Of a stretch of 64,000 bases of DNA, positions 44,229 through 53,022 are shown piece by piece. A program made the translations under genes and the position numbers. Position 1 is the stretch's first letter, and each line of letters starts with the position of its first letter. The DNA is from Bog-473 sp963781955 (GTDB lineage Bacteria > Actinomycetota > Acidimicrobiia > Acidimicrobiales > RAAP-2): positions 434,001-498,000 of the forward strand of contig CAWAHU010000001.1 in the NCBI GenBank assembly GCA_963781955.1, given 5' to 3'. The notes under the pieces are model-generated. The model made no database searches. It was not told where the DNA came from and worked only from the letters and a program-made list of their open reading frames with translations.

Positions 44229-45053
44229 GTGACAGTGCGCAGCCCCGACCTGAGGGAGGAGCGCCGCCTTCGCTCGGAGGGTTTCGGCTGCGTGGCCGGC
44301 CTGGACGAGGTCGGGCGCGGGGCCTGGGCCGGGCCGGTGACCATCGGCGTGGCCGTGGTGCGCCCGCGTGTGCAGCTGCGCTCCATGCCGCGCTGGCTGC
44401 GCGACTCGAAGATGCTCAGCGAGGCCAGGCGCGAGGAGATTTTCGAGGCCGTCGGGCGCTGGTGCCAGGACTGGGCGGTGGGCCACTCGTCGGCCGCCGA
44501 GTGCGATGCCTGGGGCATGACCGAGGCGCTCCGCGTGGCGGCGCGCCGTGCCCTGGACAGGCTGGCCCACACCCCTGACGCCCTCCTGGTCGACGGTCCG
44601 GTCGATCTCCTCCGCCACGACGAGGACCCCTATGGAGGCCTGGTCCGCCCCGTCGTCCACGGCGACGCCGCCTGCGCCTCGGTGGCGGCGGCGTCGGTGC
44701 TGGCCAAGGTGGTGCGGGACCGGCTGATGCGGGCCGAGGCCGACCACTTCCCGGCCTACGAGTTCGACCGGAACAAGGGGTACCCCTCGCCGGCCCACCA
44801 GACGGCCCTGCGTGGCTACGGGCCTTCGGCCATCCACCGCCGGAGCTGGGCCTTCGTGCGCGACCTCCCCTGGTGCGGGGACCCGGCACCCCGCCGCGCC
44901 GGAGCGGCCCGATCAGAGGACCGTGGTCACCTCGGCGAAGTGGCAGGCGACCGGGTGCCCCTGGCCCCGGTCGACCAGGGCCGGCTCTTCGGCGGCGCAG
45001 ACGTCCTGGGCCTTCCAGCAGCGGGTGCGGAAACGGCAGCCCGAAGGGGGTGA
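44229..45053 (+). CDS. rnhB: Ribonuclease HII
   Basis: Cuts the RNA strand of RNA-DNA hybrids, removing misincorporated ribonucleotides. The acidic active site begins with GLDEVGRGAWAGP (Asp26, Glu27), with LLVDGPVDLL and HGDAACASVAAASVLAKVVRD and YEFDRNKGYPSPAHQTALR following. The start is GTG 44229 or 44235, placed by GGAGGTG at 44218-44224. The conserved enzyme ends near 44890; the frame continues for a divergent tail of about 50 residues that overlaps the convergent oppF gene by 141 bp. Confidence 0.9.
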   Translation: MTVRSPDLREERRLRSEGFGCVAGLDEVGRGAWAGPVTIGVAVVRPRVQLRSMPRWLRDSKMLSEARREEIFEAVGRWCQDWAVGHSSAAECDAWGMTEALRVAARRALDRLAHTPDALLVDGPVDLLRHDEDPYGGLVRPVVHGDAACASVAAASVLAKVVRDRLMRAEADHFPAYEFDRNKGYPSPAHQTALRGYGPSAIHRRSWAFVRDLPWCGDPAPRRAGAARSEDRGHLGEVAGDRVPLAPVDQGRLFGGADVLGLPAAGAETAARRG

Positions 45054-45947
45054 CTGGGGGCTCGGCACGTCGCCCTCCAAGACGATGTGCGTACGGGCTC
45101 GCTCCGCCCGGGGGTCGGGGATCGGTACAGCCGAGAGCAGCGCCTGGGTGTAGGGGTGGGCGGGCTGCTCGTAGACCCGCCGGCGCTCACCGATCTCGAC
45201 GATCTTGCCCAGGTACATGACCGCAACGCGGTCCGAGATGTGCCGGACCACCGAGAGATCGTGGGCGATGAAGAGGAACGAGATCCCCAGCTCCTCCTGG
45301 AGGTCGTCGAGCAGGTTGACGACGCCGGCCTGGATCGAAACGTCGAGGGCGGAGACCGGCTCGTCGAGGACGAGCAGCTTGGGCTGCAGCACGAGCGCCC
45401 GCGCGATGCCGACGCGCTGGCGTTGGCCACCGGAGAACTCGTTGGGGTAGCGGTTGGCGTGGTAGGGCTCGAGCCCTACCAGCTTGAGCATGGAGGCAAC
45501 CCGGTTCTGGACGATGCCGCGGTCCTTCACGCCGTGGATCTCGAGCGGCTCCGCGATGGCCCGTCCCACAGGGAGACGCGGGTCGAGCGAGGCGAACGGA
45601 TCCTGGAAGACGACCTGGATATTCCGGCGCATGTTGCGCAGACCGGTGCCACCCAGCTCGGTCAGCTCGGTTCCGTCGAACTTGACCGAGCCCGACGTGG
45701 GACGCACGAGCTGGAGCACGGAGCGCCCGGTGGTCGACTTCCCGCAGCCCGATTCGCCCACCAGGCCCAGCGTCTCGCCCGGGCCGATTGAGAAGGAGAC
45801 ACCGCACACGGCATGGATCTCTCCCACTTGGCGCCGGCGCAGGCCATTGGAACGTACCGGGAAGTGCTTGACCAGGTCGGTCACCTCGAGCAGGGGTTGG
45901 GCGTCGACCACCGCTGTGTCCGCGGTGCCGGGGGTCGGAACCGTCAT
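44913..45947 (-). CDS. oppF: Oligopeptide/dipeptide ABC transporter ATPase (OppF-type)
   Basis: 344-residue ABC ATPase, second nucleotide-binding subunit of a peptide importer. Walker A GESGCGKSTTG, signature EFSGGQRQRVGIARAL, Walker B LLVLDEPVSALDVS, switch AHDLSVV, and the family C-terminal HPYTQALLSAVP with a Cys cluster (GCRFRTRCWKAQDVC) expected to bind an iron-sulfur cluster. The ATG at 45947 lies 4 nt after the oppD stop. It is the last gene of the minus-strand operon. Confidence 0.92.
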   Translation of the reverse strand: MTVPTPGTADTAVVDAQPLLEVTDLVKHFPVRSNGLRRRQVGEIHAVCGVSFSIGPGETLGLVGESGCGKSTTGRSVLQLVRPTSGSVKFDGTELTELGGTGLRNMRRNIQVVFQDPFASLDPRLPVGRAIAEPLEIHGVKDRGIVQNRVASMLKLVGLEPYHANRYPNEFSGGQRQRVGIARALVLQPKLLVLDEPVSALDVSIQAGVVNLLDDLQEELGISFLFIAHDLSVVRHISDRVAVMYLGKIVEIGERRRVYEQPAHPYTQALLSAVPIPDPRAERARTHIVLEGDVPSPQSPPSGCRFRTRCWKAQDVCAAEEPALVDRGQGHPVACHFAEVTTVL

Positions 45948-45951
45948 GTCG

Positions 45952-47007
45952 TCACTCCGGGTCCACAATGAGGTTGTCGACCACCCCGTCGGAGAACACG
46001 CCGCCGTGGTCACCGCGACCTACTGCGTCGGCGAAGTGGCAGGCGGCCCGGTGACTCCCCGGCGCCGAGGTGACCGAGGGCACCTCTTCCAGCGTGGGCT
46101 CGCGCTGGCGGCACGTATCGGTGGCGAGGGGGCAGCGCGGGGCGAATGGGCAGCCGACGACGTCCCCGAGCATGGAGGGCGGCGAGCCCGGGATCTGGCG
46201 CAACCGCTCGGTGCCGTCGCTGTCGAGGCGGGGGAGTGAGCCGAGCAGGCCCAGGGTGTAGGGCATGGACGGCCGGTAGTAGACGTCCTCGGCCGTGCCC
46301 ACCTCGACGGGCCGCCCGGCGTACATGACCAGGACACGGTCGGCCAGGCCGGCGATGACGCCCAGGTCGTGGGTGATCAGGAGGAGGGAAGCCCCGGTCT
46401 CCGCCAGCGCCGTCTTGAGCGAGGCGAGCACCTGTGCCTGCACGGTGACGTCGAGGGCGGTGGTGGGCTCGTCGGCCAGGATCACCGCCGGATCGTTAGC
46501 CATGGCGATGGCGATGACGGCGCGCTGGCGCATGCCACCGGAGAACTCGTGGGGGTAGCTGTCGATCCGGTCGAACGGATTGGGGATCCCCACCTTGGCC
46601 AGAAGGCCCACGGCGAGCGCCCGGGCCTCGTCCTTCGAGACGTTCTGGTGAGCCCGGATGGCCTCCGCGATCTGCCACCCGATGGTGTAGACGGGGTTCA
46701 GTGACGTCATCGGGTCCTGGAAGATCATGGCGATCCCGGTACCGCGCACCTTGGCCAGGTCCTTTTCCCTGAAGTCGAGGAGCTCGTCGCCCCGGAACCG
46801 GATGGAGCCCCGCACCTGTGCGCTCTTCGGCAGAAGGCCCATGGTGGCCAGCGCGGTCACCGACTTGCCTGAACCTGACTCGCCGACGATGCCGAGGACC
46901 TCGCCGGGGGCGAGGGAGAAGTCGATCCCGCGCACCGCGTGGACGACCCCGTCCTTCGTCGGGAAGTCGACTTCGAGCCCCTGGACGTGCAGCGCCGGCG
47001 CGTCCAC
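45952..47007 (-). CDS. oppD: Oligopeptide/dipeptide ABC transporter ATPase (OppD-type)
   Basis: 351-residue ABC ATPase partner of OppF. Walker A GESGSGKSVTALA, IFQDPMTSLNPVYTIG, signature EFSGGMRQRAVIAIAMA, Walker B VILADEPTTALDVTVQ, THDLGVIAGLADRVLVMYAG, and C-terminal MPYTLGLLGSLPRLD with Cys residues in GCPFAPRCPLATDTC. The GTG at 47007 directly adjoins the oppC stop (tail-to-head without spacer). The last 25 residues, rich in Asp/Gly/Val, are less typical. Confidence 0.92.
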   Translation of the reverse strand: MDAPALHVQGLEVDFPTKDGVVHAVRGIDFSLAPGEVLGIVGESGSGKSVTALATMGLLPKSAQVRGSIRFRGDELLDFREKDLAKVRGTGIAMIFQDPMTSLNPVYTIGWQIAEAIRAHQNVSKDEARALAVGLLAKVGIPNPFDRIDSYPHEFSGGMRQRAVIAIAMANDPAVILADEPTTALDVTVQAQVLASLKTALAETGASLLLITHDLGVIAGLADRVLVMYAGRPVEVGTAEDVYYRPSMPYTLGLLGSLPRLDSDGTERLRQIPGSPPSMLGDVVGCPFAPRCPLATDTCRQREPTLEEVPSVTSAPGSHRAACHFADAVGRGDHGGVFSDGVVDNLIVDPE

Positions 47008-48009
47008 TCAGGCCCTCACTCGGCTCTTCTTGGGGTCGAACGCCTCCCGCAGGCCGTCGCCGATGAGGAAGATCGACAGGATCAAGAGAATGAGGAAGAC
47101 CACGGGGAAGACGAAGAGCCACCACTCTGTCGTCGCCGAGTCCTGCCCCTGGTCAACGAGGAGCCCGAGGGAGACGTTGGGCGGCTGGACGCCCAACCCG
47201 AGGTACGACAGCGTGGACTCGAAGATGATGCTCAACGCCACGGTCAAGGTGGCGTTCACGATGATCGGTCCGACGGCGTTGGGCAGCATGTGCCTCGTGA
47301 TGATGCGGCGGTTCGTGGCACCGAGCGCCCGGGAGGCCTCGACGAAGTCGCGCTCGCGCAACGACAAGAAGTCGGCCCGGACCAGCCGGGCGACGTACGT
47401 CCATGAGAGCAACCCGATGATCACGGCCAGGCCCAGCCAGTTGCTCGACTGCTTGGAGAGCTTGCTGGCCAGGACGATGAGGACGGCCAGCACCGGCAGG
47501 ACGAGGACCAGGTCCACGAAACGCATGAGCAGCGAGTCGATCCAGCCCCGGTAGAACCCGGCGATGGCGCCGATGGTGACGCCGATGATCGTAGCCATGG
47601 CCGCCACGGTGAGCGCGATCTCGATGTCCTTCTGCACCCCGGCCATGACCTGGGCGAACATGTCGTTACCGATCGAGTTGGTGCCGAACGGGTTGGTCCA
47701 TGACGGCGGGTCGTTGAGGTTGTTGGTGATGTCGGTGTAGCTGAACTGCCAGAAGTGGCCGACGAGCACGGAGGCGAGACCGAGCAGCACGAAGGCGCAC
47801 AGTCCGACCATCGCCAGGCGCTGGTGGAGGAAGCGGCTGAGCACGATCCGCCACTGGCTCTTGGCCTCTCCCGTCAACCCGTACGCGTCGCCCCCACCCA
47901 GCTCGATCCCGGCGCCGACGCTGGCCAGCGTGTGCGAGCCGGCCTCGACGCGGGCCACCCTCTCGGGGGTCTGGATGACGAAGTTCTCGCGGGACGTCTC
48001 GTCAGCCAT
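47008..48009 (-). CDS. oppC: Oligopeptide/dipeptide ABC transporter permease (OppC-type)
   Basis: 333-residue permease with a cytoplasmic N-terminus of about 60 residues, then TM1 (LAMVGLCAFVLLGLASVLVG), an outer loop with PFGTNSIGNDMFAQVMAG, and five further TM segments. The coupling-helix motif is DFVEASRALGATNRRIITRHMLPN, and LSYLGLGVQPPNVSLG is typical of OppC/DppC. Its start overlaps the oppB stop by 8 bp. Confidence 0.92.
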   Translation of the reverse strand: MADETSRENFVIQTPERVARVEAGSHTLASVGAGIELGGGDAYGLTGEAKSQWRIVLSRFLHQRLAMVGLCAFVLLGLASVLVGHFWQFSYTDITNNLNDPPSWTNPFGTNSIGNDMFAQVMAGVQKDIEIALTVAAMATIIGVTIGAIAGFYRGWIDSLLMRFVDLVLVLPVLAVLIVLASKLSKQSSNWLGLAVIIGLLSWTYVARLVRADFLSLRERDFVEASRALGATNRRIITRHMLPNAVGPIIVNATLTVALSIIFESTLSYLGLGVQPPNVSLGLLVDQGQDSATTEWWLFVFPVVFLILLILSIFLIGDGLREAFDPKKSRVRA

Positions 48010-48979
48010 AGCGGATCCTCGGGTCGAGCACGCCGTAGAGGATGTCGGCCACCAGGTTGAACAGGATCACGAAGGTTGCCGTGACGAGAAGGTAAGCGAG
48101 CATCACGTTGGTGTCGAGGGTGGTGACGCCGCTCAGGTACCACTGTCCGAGGCCCTGCCAACCGAAGACGATCTCGGTGATGATGGCGCCGCCGAGCACG
48201 GCGGCGAAGTCGAGGGCGATCACCGTCGTCACCGGGATGAGCGCATTGCGCAGCACGTGGCGGACCAGTACCCGGCGGCGGCTCAGGCCCTTCGCCCGGG
48301 CCAGGCGCACGTGGTCGGCGTCCAGGGTCTCGATCATGGACGACCGCTGGTAGATGGCCCACGAGGCGTACGAGACCAGGATGAGCGTGATCACCGGCAG
48401 GGCGGTGTGCGCCGCGTAGTCGGGAAGCCGGCTCAGGAGCGGCCCGCTCAGGGTCGGGCTCTGCTCCCCGTTGGTGTAGAAGACCGTCGCGTTGAGGTGC
48501 TGATTGACCGGGATGGCCACGAATTCCTTGAGGGCGAGCCCGATGACGAAGACCGGCGTGGCCAGCAGGATGAAGTTGACCACGGTGATGGAGTGGTCGG
48601 CGAAGCGGTTCTGGCGCACGGCCGCCCAGCAACCCAAGGCGATGGCGACGAAGATGGCGATCACGGTGGCGACGATCACCATGCGCAGGGTCACGAGCAG
48701 GTGCGACACCATCTGGGAGGCCACGTCCTGGCCGTTGATAGTGGTGCCGAGGTTCCCGTGGAGGGCGCCGGAGAGCCAGATCCAGTAGCGCTGCCACAAG
48801 GGGTCGTTGAGGTGCAGCAGCTTCTCGCGGGCCACGATGGTCGAGTGGGGGATGTGCGGGTTGGCGCGGAGCAGCGCCAGGGGGTCACCCGAGTTGGCCA
48901 CGAGCAGGAAGACCAGGATCGTCGCGAAGAACAAGATGACGATGCTGATCAGCAGGCGCCTCGCGACGTAGGCCAGCAT
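48002..48979 (-). CDS. oppB: Oligopeptide/dipeptide ABC transporter permease (OppB-type)
   Basis: 325-residue permease with six TM segments. The N-terminal VARRLLISIVILFFATILVFLL and the following outer domain (REKLLHLNDPLWQRYWIWL) are standard for OppB/DppB. The coupling motif reads LDADHVRLARAKGLSRRRVLVRHVLRN, and the C-terminal block has FGWQGLGQWYLSGV and DILYGVLDPRIRYG. The ATG at 48979 lies 109 bp after the binding-protein gene, across a strong hairpin that may lower its expression. Confidence 0.92.
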   Translation of the reverse strand: MLAYVARRLLISIVILFFATILVFLLVANSGDPLALLRANPHIPHSTIVAREKLLHLNDPLWQRYWIWLSGALHGNLGTTINGQDVASQMVSHLLVTLRMVIVATVIAIFVAIALGCWAAVRQNRFADHSITVVNFILLATPVFVIGLALKEFVAIPVNQHLNATVFYTNGEQSPTLSGPLLSRLPDYAAHTALPVITLILVSYASWAIYQRSSMIETLDADHVRLARAKGLSRRRVLVRHVLRNALIPVTTVIALDFAAVLGGAIITEIVFGWQGLGQWYLSGVTTLDTNVMLAYLLVTATFVILFNLVADILYGVLDPRIRYG

Positions 48980-49039
48980 GGGGGGAGTTTAGGTGGGGGT
49001 CCTAGACGATTGAGGGAGGGCGAAGGCAGAGCGGAATTG

Positions 49040-49072
49040 AAGGAGGGCCGGCCCATCGGGCCGGCCCTCCTT
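49040..49072 (-). terminator. Strong hairpin between oppA and oppB
   Basis: The arms are 15 bp each and perfectly complementary: AAGGAGGGCCGGCCC (49040-49054), loop ATC, GGGCCGGCCCTCCTT (49058-49072). It starts 16 nt beyond the oppA stop. No T-run follows. It can act as a partial terminator or as a 3' stabiliser of the binding-protein mRNA, giving more OppA than OppBCDF, a known pattern in peptide importers. Confidence 0.8.
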
Positions 49073-49088
49073 CGCGGTAGGCAACTCG

Positions 49089-50840
49089 CTACGAGCTGAT
49101 CGACCAGTTCTCGGCGTTCCAGGTGACGCCGACGTTGGAGGTGTTCGGGAGCACACCCTTGAGGCTGTTGGACCAGGCCCAGAACTGCGGCTTCTGGTAC
49201 AGCGGGAGCGTGACCATGGTCTGCCACAGGATGGAGTCGGCCTTGTTGAAGCCGGAGTTCTCGGCCGACTGGCTCTGCGCCGAGGCGCCGGTCGCCATGT
49301 CCGAGTCCACCTGCTTGTTGGCCGAGTGCGTCCAGTTCTCCCCGCAGTTGGTCGCGTCGGTGTACGAGCAGTAGATGGGCTGGTTGCCTGACACGAAGGG
49401 CGTCGACACCCAGGCGAATTCGCCGATCTGGTACGTCCCGTTCGGCAGGTTGGTGCCGAAGAACGTGTTGGCGTCGTAGTTCTGGATGTTGATCTTGATG
49501 CCGATCTTCTTCATCTGCGACTGGAACAACGTCTCGGTCTGCGACCGGATGCTGATGCCCGACGTCGTCTGGATCGTGAAGCTCAGGTCCTTGCCCTGCT
49601 CGGGACCGTAGTTCGGCTGGAAGTAGCCGTCGGAGCCCTTCTTGAAGCCGAGCTCCTTGAGCAGGTTCGTGGACTCGCCCGGGTTGTAGGCGTAGTTGGT
49701 GTTCTGGTAGCCCTTCTGGGTCGGCATCAGCATGCGACTCCCGAGCGGCTTGATGCCCTTGGAGATCTGGCCGACGGTCCTGGTGATGATGGACTGGCGG
49801 TCCACGCCGTGGGCGATGGCCTCGCGGACCTGCAGCTTGGCCAGGTAGGGGTCGGCCTGGTTGAAGTCGAAGTGCTCGAACTCCAGGCCGGGCAAGGTGA
49901 CCTTGGTCGTGTTGGGCACCTGGTTGGCCGTCTGCACGATGTTCAGGTTCACCGTCGCCGGGTTGAAGATGTTGATCTCCTTGTTCTGCAGGGCCGGCAC
50001 CAGCTGACTGTCGTCCGAGAAGAACTGGAAGACGAGCTTGTTCAGTTTGGCGGGGGTTCCCCAGTAGTGGGGGTTGCGCACCAGGACGAGGGACTGGTTG
50101 GCGTTGTAACTCTGGATCTCGAACCAGCTGCCCGAGATGGCCTGCGCCGGGCCGCTGAAGCCGGTGTTCCAGCCCGCCGTGCGGGCGACGTGCGCCGGGA
50201 CGATGTTGGTGAACAGGCTGCGCCAGTCGGCGAACGAGGGCTTGAACGTCACCGTGACCGTGTCCCCGTTGGGGCAGAGGCCGGCGTTGCGGTCGGCCGT
50301 GCTGCCGGCCGCACAGGCGGCGCCGTTGGCCGGGGCCGAGCCGACCACGGACTCGATCTGGTTGTAGCCCGCGCTCGAGGCCGAGTCGTAGGGCTGGCCG
50401 CCCACGTCGGTATAGGCCGGGTTCCCGCTCTGGGCCTGCCAGTTGTAGATGAAGTCGTCGGCCGTGATGGGCGTGCCGTCCTGCCACACCGCCTTGGGGT
50501 TGAGCTTGTAGACGACCGTCTGGGGGTTCGAGTTGGTCACCGAGGCGCTCTCGAGCAGCTGGTTGTTCATGACCGGCTGGAGCTTGTTGCTCACGATGAA
50601 GGCCTGGGGCCACACCATGTTCATGATCTCCTGTAAGACGAACGCCGCTGCGGCCGAAGTGTTGATGTTGAAGCCCGACAGGTTCTCGTCGAGCGCCATG
50701 GTGGCGGTGCCCCCGGAGGAGGACGATGCCTTGGTGGCCGCTCCGCTGGTCGCCGGCACCGCGGCGACGACGGACACGCCGAGCGTGGCTGCCGCCAAGC
50801 CGGTGAACGTCCACCGCTTCAGATACCCCTTGAGTCCCAT
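49089..50840 (-). CDS. oppA: Family 5 extracellular solute-binding protein (OppA/DppA-type)
   Basis: 583-residue peptide-binding protein. The N-terminus is a Sec signal (YLKRWTFTGLAAATLGVSVV then ATSGAAT) without a lipobox cysteine, unlike most actinobacterial binding proteins, so it may be released or held otherwise. Family blocks are NPKAVWQDGTPITADDFIYNW, LVLVRNPHYWG, LQVREAIAHGVDRQSII and IQNYDANTFFGTNL. The ATG at 50840 has AAGGGAG about 6 nt upstream on the minus strand, which sets the start. The ligand cannot be predicted. Confidence 0.92.
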   Translation of the reverse strand: MGLKGYLKRWTFTGLAAATLGVSVVAAVPATSGAATKASSSSGGTATMALDENLSGFNINTSAAAAFVLQEIMNMVWPQAFIVSNKLQPVMNNQLLESASVTNSNPQTVVYKLNPKAVWQDGTPITADDFIYNWQAQSGNPAYTDVGGQPYDSASSAGYNQIESVVGSAPANGAACAAGSTADRNAGLCPNGDTVTVTFKPSFADWRSLFTNIVPAHVARTAGWNTGFSGPAQAISGSWFEIQSYNANQSLVLVRNPHYWGTPAKLNKLVFQFFSDDSQLVPALQNKEINIFNPATVNLNIVQTANQVPNTTKVTLPGLEFEHFDFNQADPYLAKLQVREAIAHGVDRQSIITRTVGQISKGIKPLGSRMLMPTQKGYQNTNYAYNPGESTNLLKELGFKKGSDGYFQPNYGPEQGKDLSFTIQTTSGISIRSQTETLFQSQMKKIGIKINIQNYDANTFFGTNLPNGTYQIGEFAWVSTPFVSGNQPIYCSYTDATNCGENWTHSANKQVDSDMATGASAQSQSAENSGFNKADSILWQTMVTLPLYQKPQFWAWSNSLKGVLPNTSNVGVTWNAENWSISS

Positions 50841-51181
50841 TGCACTCCCTTGCTTGTCGCCCACCCTGCTGGCGGACGCCGGCCTCGCTCCCGGCATCTC
50901 CATCGTCGGCACGTCGGCAGTCGTCCTGCAGCGATGACCTGGATCGGAGAATGACGGGAGCGATCGCAACCGTAACCGAACCGCCATATTTGGAGGTGTC
51001 ACCCTCCGGCAATTTGTGCTGTCCTGGTGCACGGTCCCGGCTCCTGCTCCGGCAAGCCCGGGAGGATGCGCACGGATCCTGCGTGATCAAGGGCCTTGTG
51101 TGCAGCGGATCTAACCTGAGTGCAGGCTGAGAGCCGGCTGCGTGGTCCGTGACCCCTTGCGACTAAATTCCGCGCAAGGAG
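50841..51181. other. Promoter-bearing spacer between oppA and the DMT gene
   Basis: 341 bp between divergent genes. It contains an imperfect hairpin around GGAGGTGTCACCCTCC (50992-51007), an AT-rich patch CCATATTTGG just before it, and TAAATT (51164-51169), a possible -10 for the + strand gene. I see no gene here. Confidence 0.5.
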
Positions 51182-52129
51182 ATGGTCTACGTCCTCGCGG
51201 TAGCTGCGGCACTTTCCAACGCGCTGACCAGTGTGTTCCAGCGCATGGGGGTAGAGGACGCCCCTGAGGAGTCGACCATGCGACTGAGTCTCATGGCCCA
51301 TGCCATCCGCCGTGGTGTCTGGCTCATGGGGTTCGGCTTCATGGTCCTGTCCTTCTTGTTGCAGGCCTTCGCGCTCCACAACGGCACGTTGTCGGTCGTG
51401 CAACCGATCTTGACCATGGAACTGCTGTTCCTCGTGGCCATCTTGGGCATGTACTTCCGCTTCTCCATCACCGTCCGGGAGTGGGTGGGCGCCGGGGCCA
51501 TCGCGGTCGGCCTCTCGGGATTCCTCGTCTTCGCCGCGCCGGGTGGCGGGAACGACACACCAACCGATCTCGGGTGGATCGTCGTCGGCAGCTGCACGGT
51601 CGGACTGATCGTCCTCACCGTGGTGGCCACCCGGCGGGGACCTCGCTGGTGGAAGGCGGCCATGTTCGGCAGCGCCGCCGCGATCAGCTTCGCCTTCACG
51701 GCCGCGCTCATCAAGGTCGCCAGCGACTACGCCGCCGGCGACTGGAAGACGATGTTCGAGCACTGGCAGACCTACGGCGTCGCGGTCTTCGGACTGCTCG
51801 GCCTGTTCCTGGCGCAGAACGCCTTCCATGCCGGACCGCTCGCCGCCTCACAGTCGACACTCGTGCTGGTCGACCCGCTCGTGAGCATCGTCCTGGGCAT
51901 CGCCCTCTTCGGGGACAGCCTGCGCACCTCGGGACCCTACGGACCGCTCGAGGCGGTCTCCCTCGTGGTGATGTTCATCGGCGCCGTGTTCCTCTCCCAC
52001 TCTCCCCTGATCACCGGCATCAGGAGTGAGGGGAAGGGTGTCGAGTACGACGAGCTGCTCTCGCGCCGGCTGAAGAACGCCGCGCCCGCGGGGGACGCCG
52101 GGGCCGTGTCGCCGTTCTCCTCCGCGTAG
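51182..52129 (+). CDS. DMT-superfamily (EamA-like) membrane transporter
   Basis: 315-residue protein with about nine or ten hydrophobic segments in two similar halves, as in drug/metabolite exporters. Typical features are VYVLAVAAALSNALTSVFQR at the start, TLSVVQPILTMELLFLVAIL at the end of the first half and TLVLVDPLVSIVLGIALFGD in the second. The C-terminal tail (RSEGKGVEYDELLSRRLKN) is soluble. The ATG at 51182 has AAGGAG directly against it, too close for normal use, so translation may rely on a short leader after the TAAATT -10. Substrate unknown. Confidence 0.78.
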   Translation: MVYVLAVAAALSNALTSVFQRMGVEDAPEESTMRLSLMAHAIRRGVWLMGFGFMVLSFLLQAFALHNGTLSVVQPILTMELLFLVAILGMYFRFSITVREWVGAGAIAVGLSGFLVFAAPGGGNDTPTDLGWIVVGSCTVGLIVLTVVATRRGPRWWKAAMFGSAAAISFAFTAALIKVASDYAAGDWKTMFEHWQTYGVAVFGLLGLFLAQNAFHAGPLAASQSTLVLVDPLVSIVLGIALFGDSLRTSGPYGPLEAVSLVVMFIGAVFLSHSPLITGIRSEGKGVEYDELLSRRLKNAAPAGDAGAVSPFSSA

Positions 52130-52168
52130 GAACCGCCGCCAGGTCCGACGTCCCGCTCAGGACCAGCG

Positions 52169-52960
52169 TCAAGTGGTGGCCCGTTCGATCACGGCGCGTG
52201 CCATGGTGGCGAAGTGGTCGGGGTGCGACAGGTGCGCACCGTGGCGCGCCGCCACGATCTCGAACTCCGATGCACCGGGCACGTGCGTCGCCAGCCACTG
52301 CACGGTGCGCCGGTGGTGGGGTGCCGAGTCCGGGCCACCCATGCCGAACACGGCCGGCACGCGCAGCGCGGTGACGTCGAAAGGTGGTCCGTCGACGCGG
52401 AAGCCGCGCACGTCCGCCACCAGCGCCGGGCCGTCGGACCGCCGCGAGGCCCTCCCGGCCTCGGTCAGCCGCGACCAGGCCGACGGGCCCATCATCCTCC
52501 CGTAGAAGGCCTCGGCTTCGTCTCCGGGGTCATCGGCCAGGGCGAGCCACGTCGCGTCCCGGCCTGGCCGGGCCTGCCTGCGGAAGCCGAGCCACGGCAT
52601 CGGCGGCTCGTAGGCGCCGACGGCCCCGAATGCGCCCGGGTCGGCCAGCGCCGCCCCGACGACGACATCACCGCCGAAGCTGTGCCCGACGGCGACGACC
52701 GGGCCCGGCGCATCGGCGCGTGCCCGCGAGGCGAGCCCGAGCAGGTCGTCGACATGGCCGGCCAGGTCGGTGACGCCGGCCTCGCGGGAGCCTTGGTAGC
52801 CCCTGCGGTCGTACGTGACGGTGGTCATGTCGGGGAGACGCCGTACGACCCGCCGGAAGCTGTCGCCGCGGTCCAGCGAGCCGTGCACGAAGACAACGGT
52901 GGGGGCGCCCGCCACGGCGGCCGGCCGGCGGGTGACGTGGAGTGTGGCCGGATCGGTCAT
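52169..52960 (-). CDS. Alpha/beta-fold hydrolase
   Basis: 263-residue alpha/beta hydrolase. Strand and oxyanion motif VVFVHGSLDRGDSF, then TYDRRGYQGS, nucleophile elbow VGHSFGGDVV with Ser94, an acid in the later half, and catalytic His near AARHGAHLSHPDHF. It resembles epoxide hydrolase/haloperoxidase-type esterases, but the substrate is not predictable. No signal peptide. TAGCGT (minus strand 52977-52972) is 11 nt before the ATG at 52960, giving a leader of a few bases. It diverges from kgd. Confidence 0.82.
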   Translation of the reverse strand: MTDPATLHVTRRPAAVAGAPTVVFVHGSLDRGDSFRRVVRRLPDMTTVTYDRRGYQGSREAGVTDLAGHVDDLLGLASRARADAPGPVVAVGHSFGGDVVVGAALADPGAFGAVGAYEPPMPWLGFRRQARPGRDATWLALADDPGDEAEAFYGRMMGPSAWSRLTEAGRASRRSDGPALVADVRGFRVDGPPFDVTALRVPAVFGMGGPDSAPHHRRTVQWLATHVPGASEFEIVAARHGAHLSHPDHFATMARAVIERATT

Positions 52961-53022
52961 GGGCAGGAAGGACGCTACCGGGACCGCTCACCGCACTCGA
53001 CCTGCGCCGGTAGGGTTGGCCC

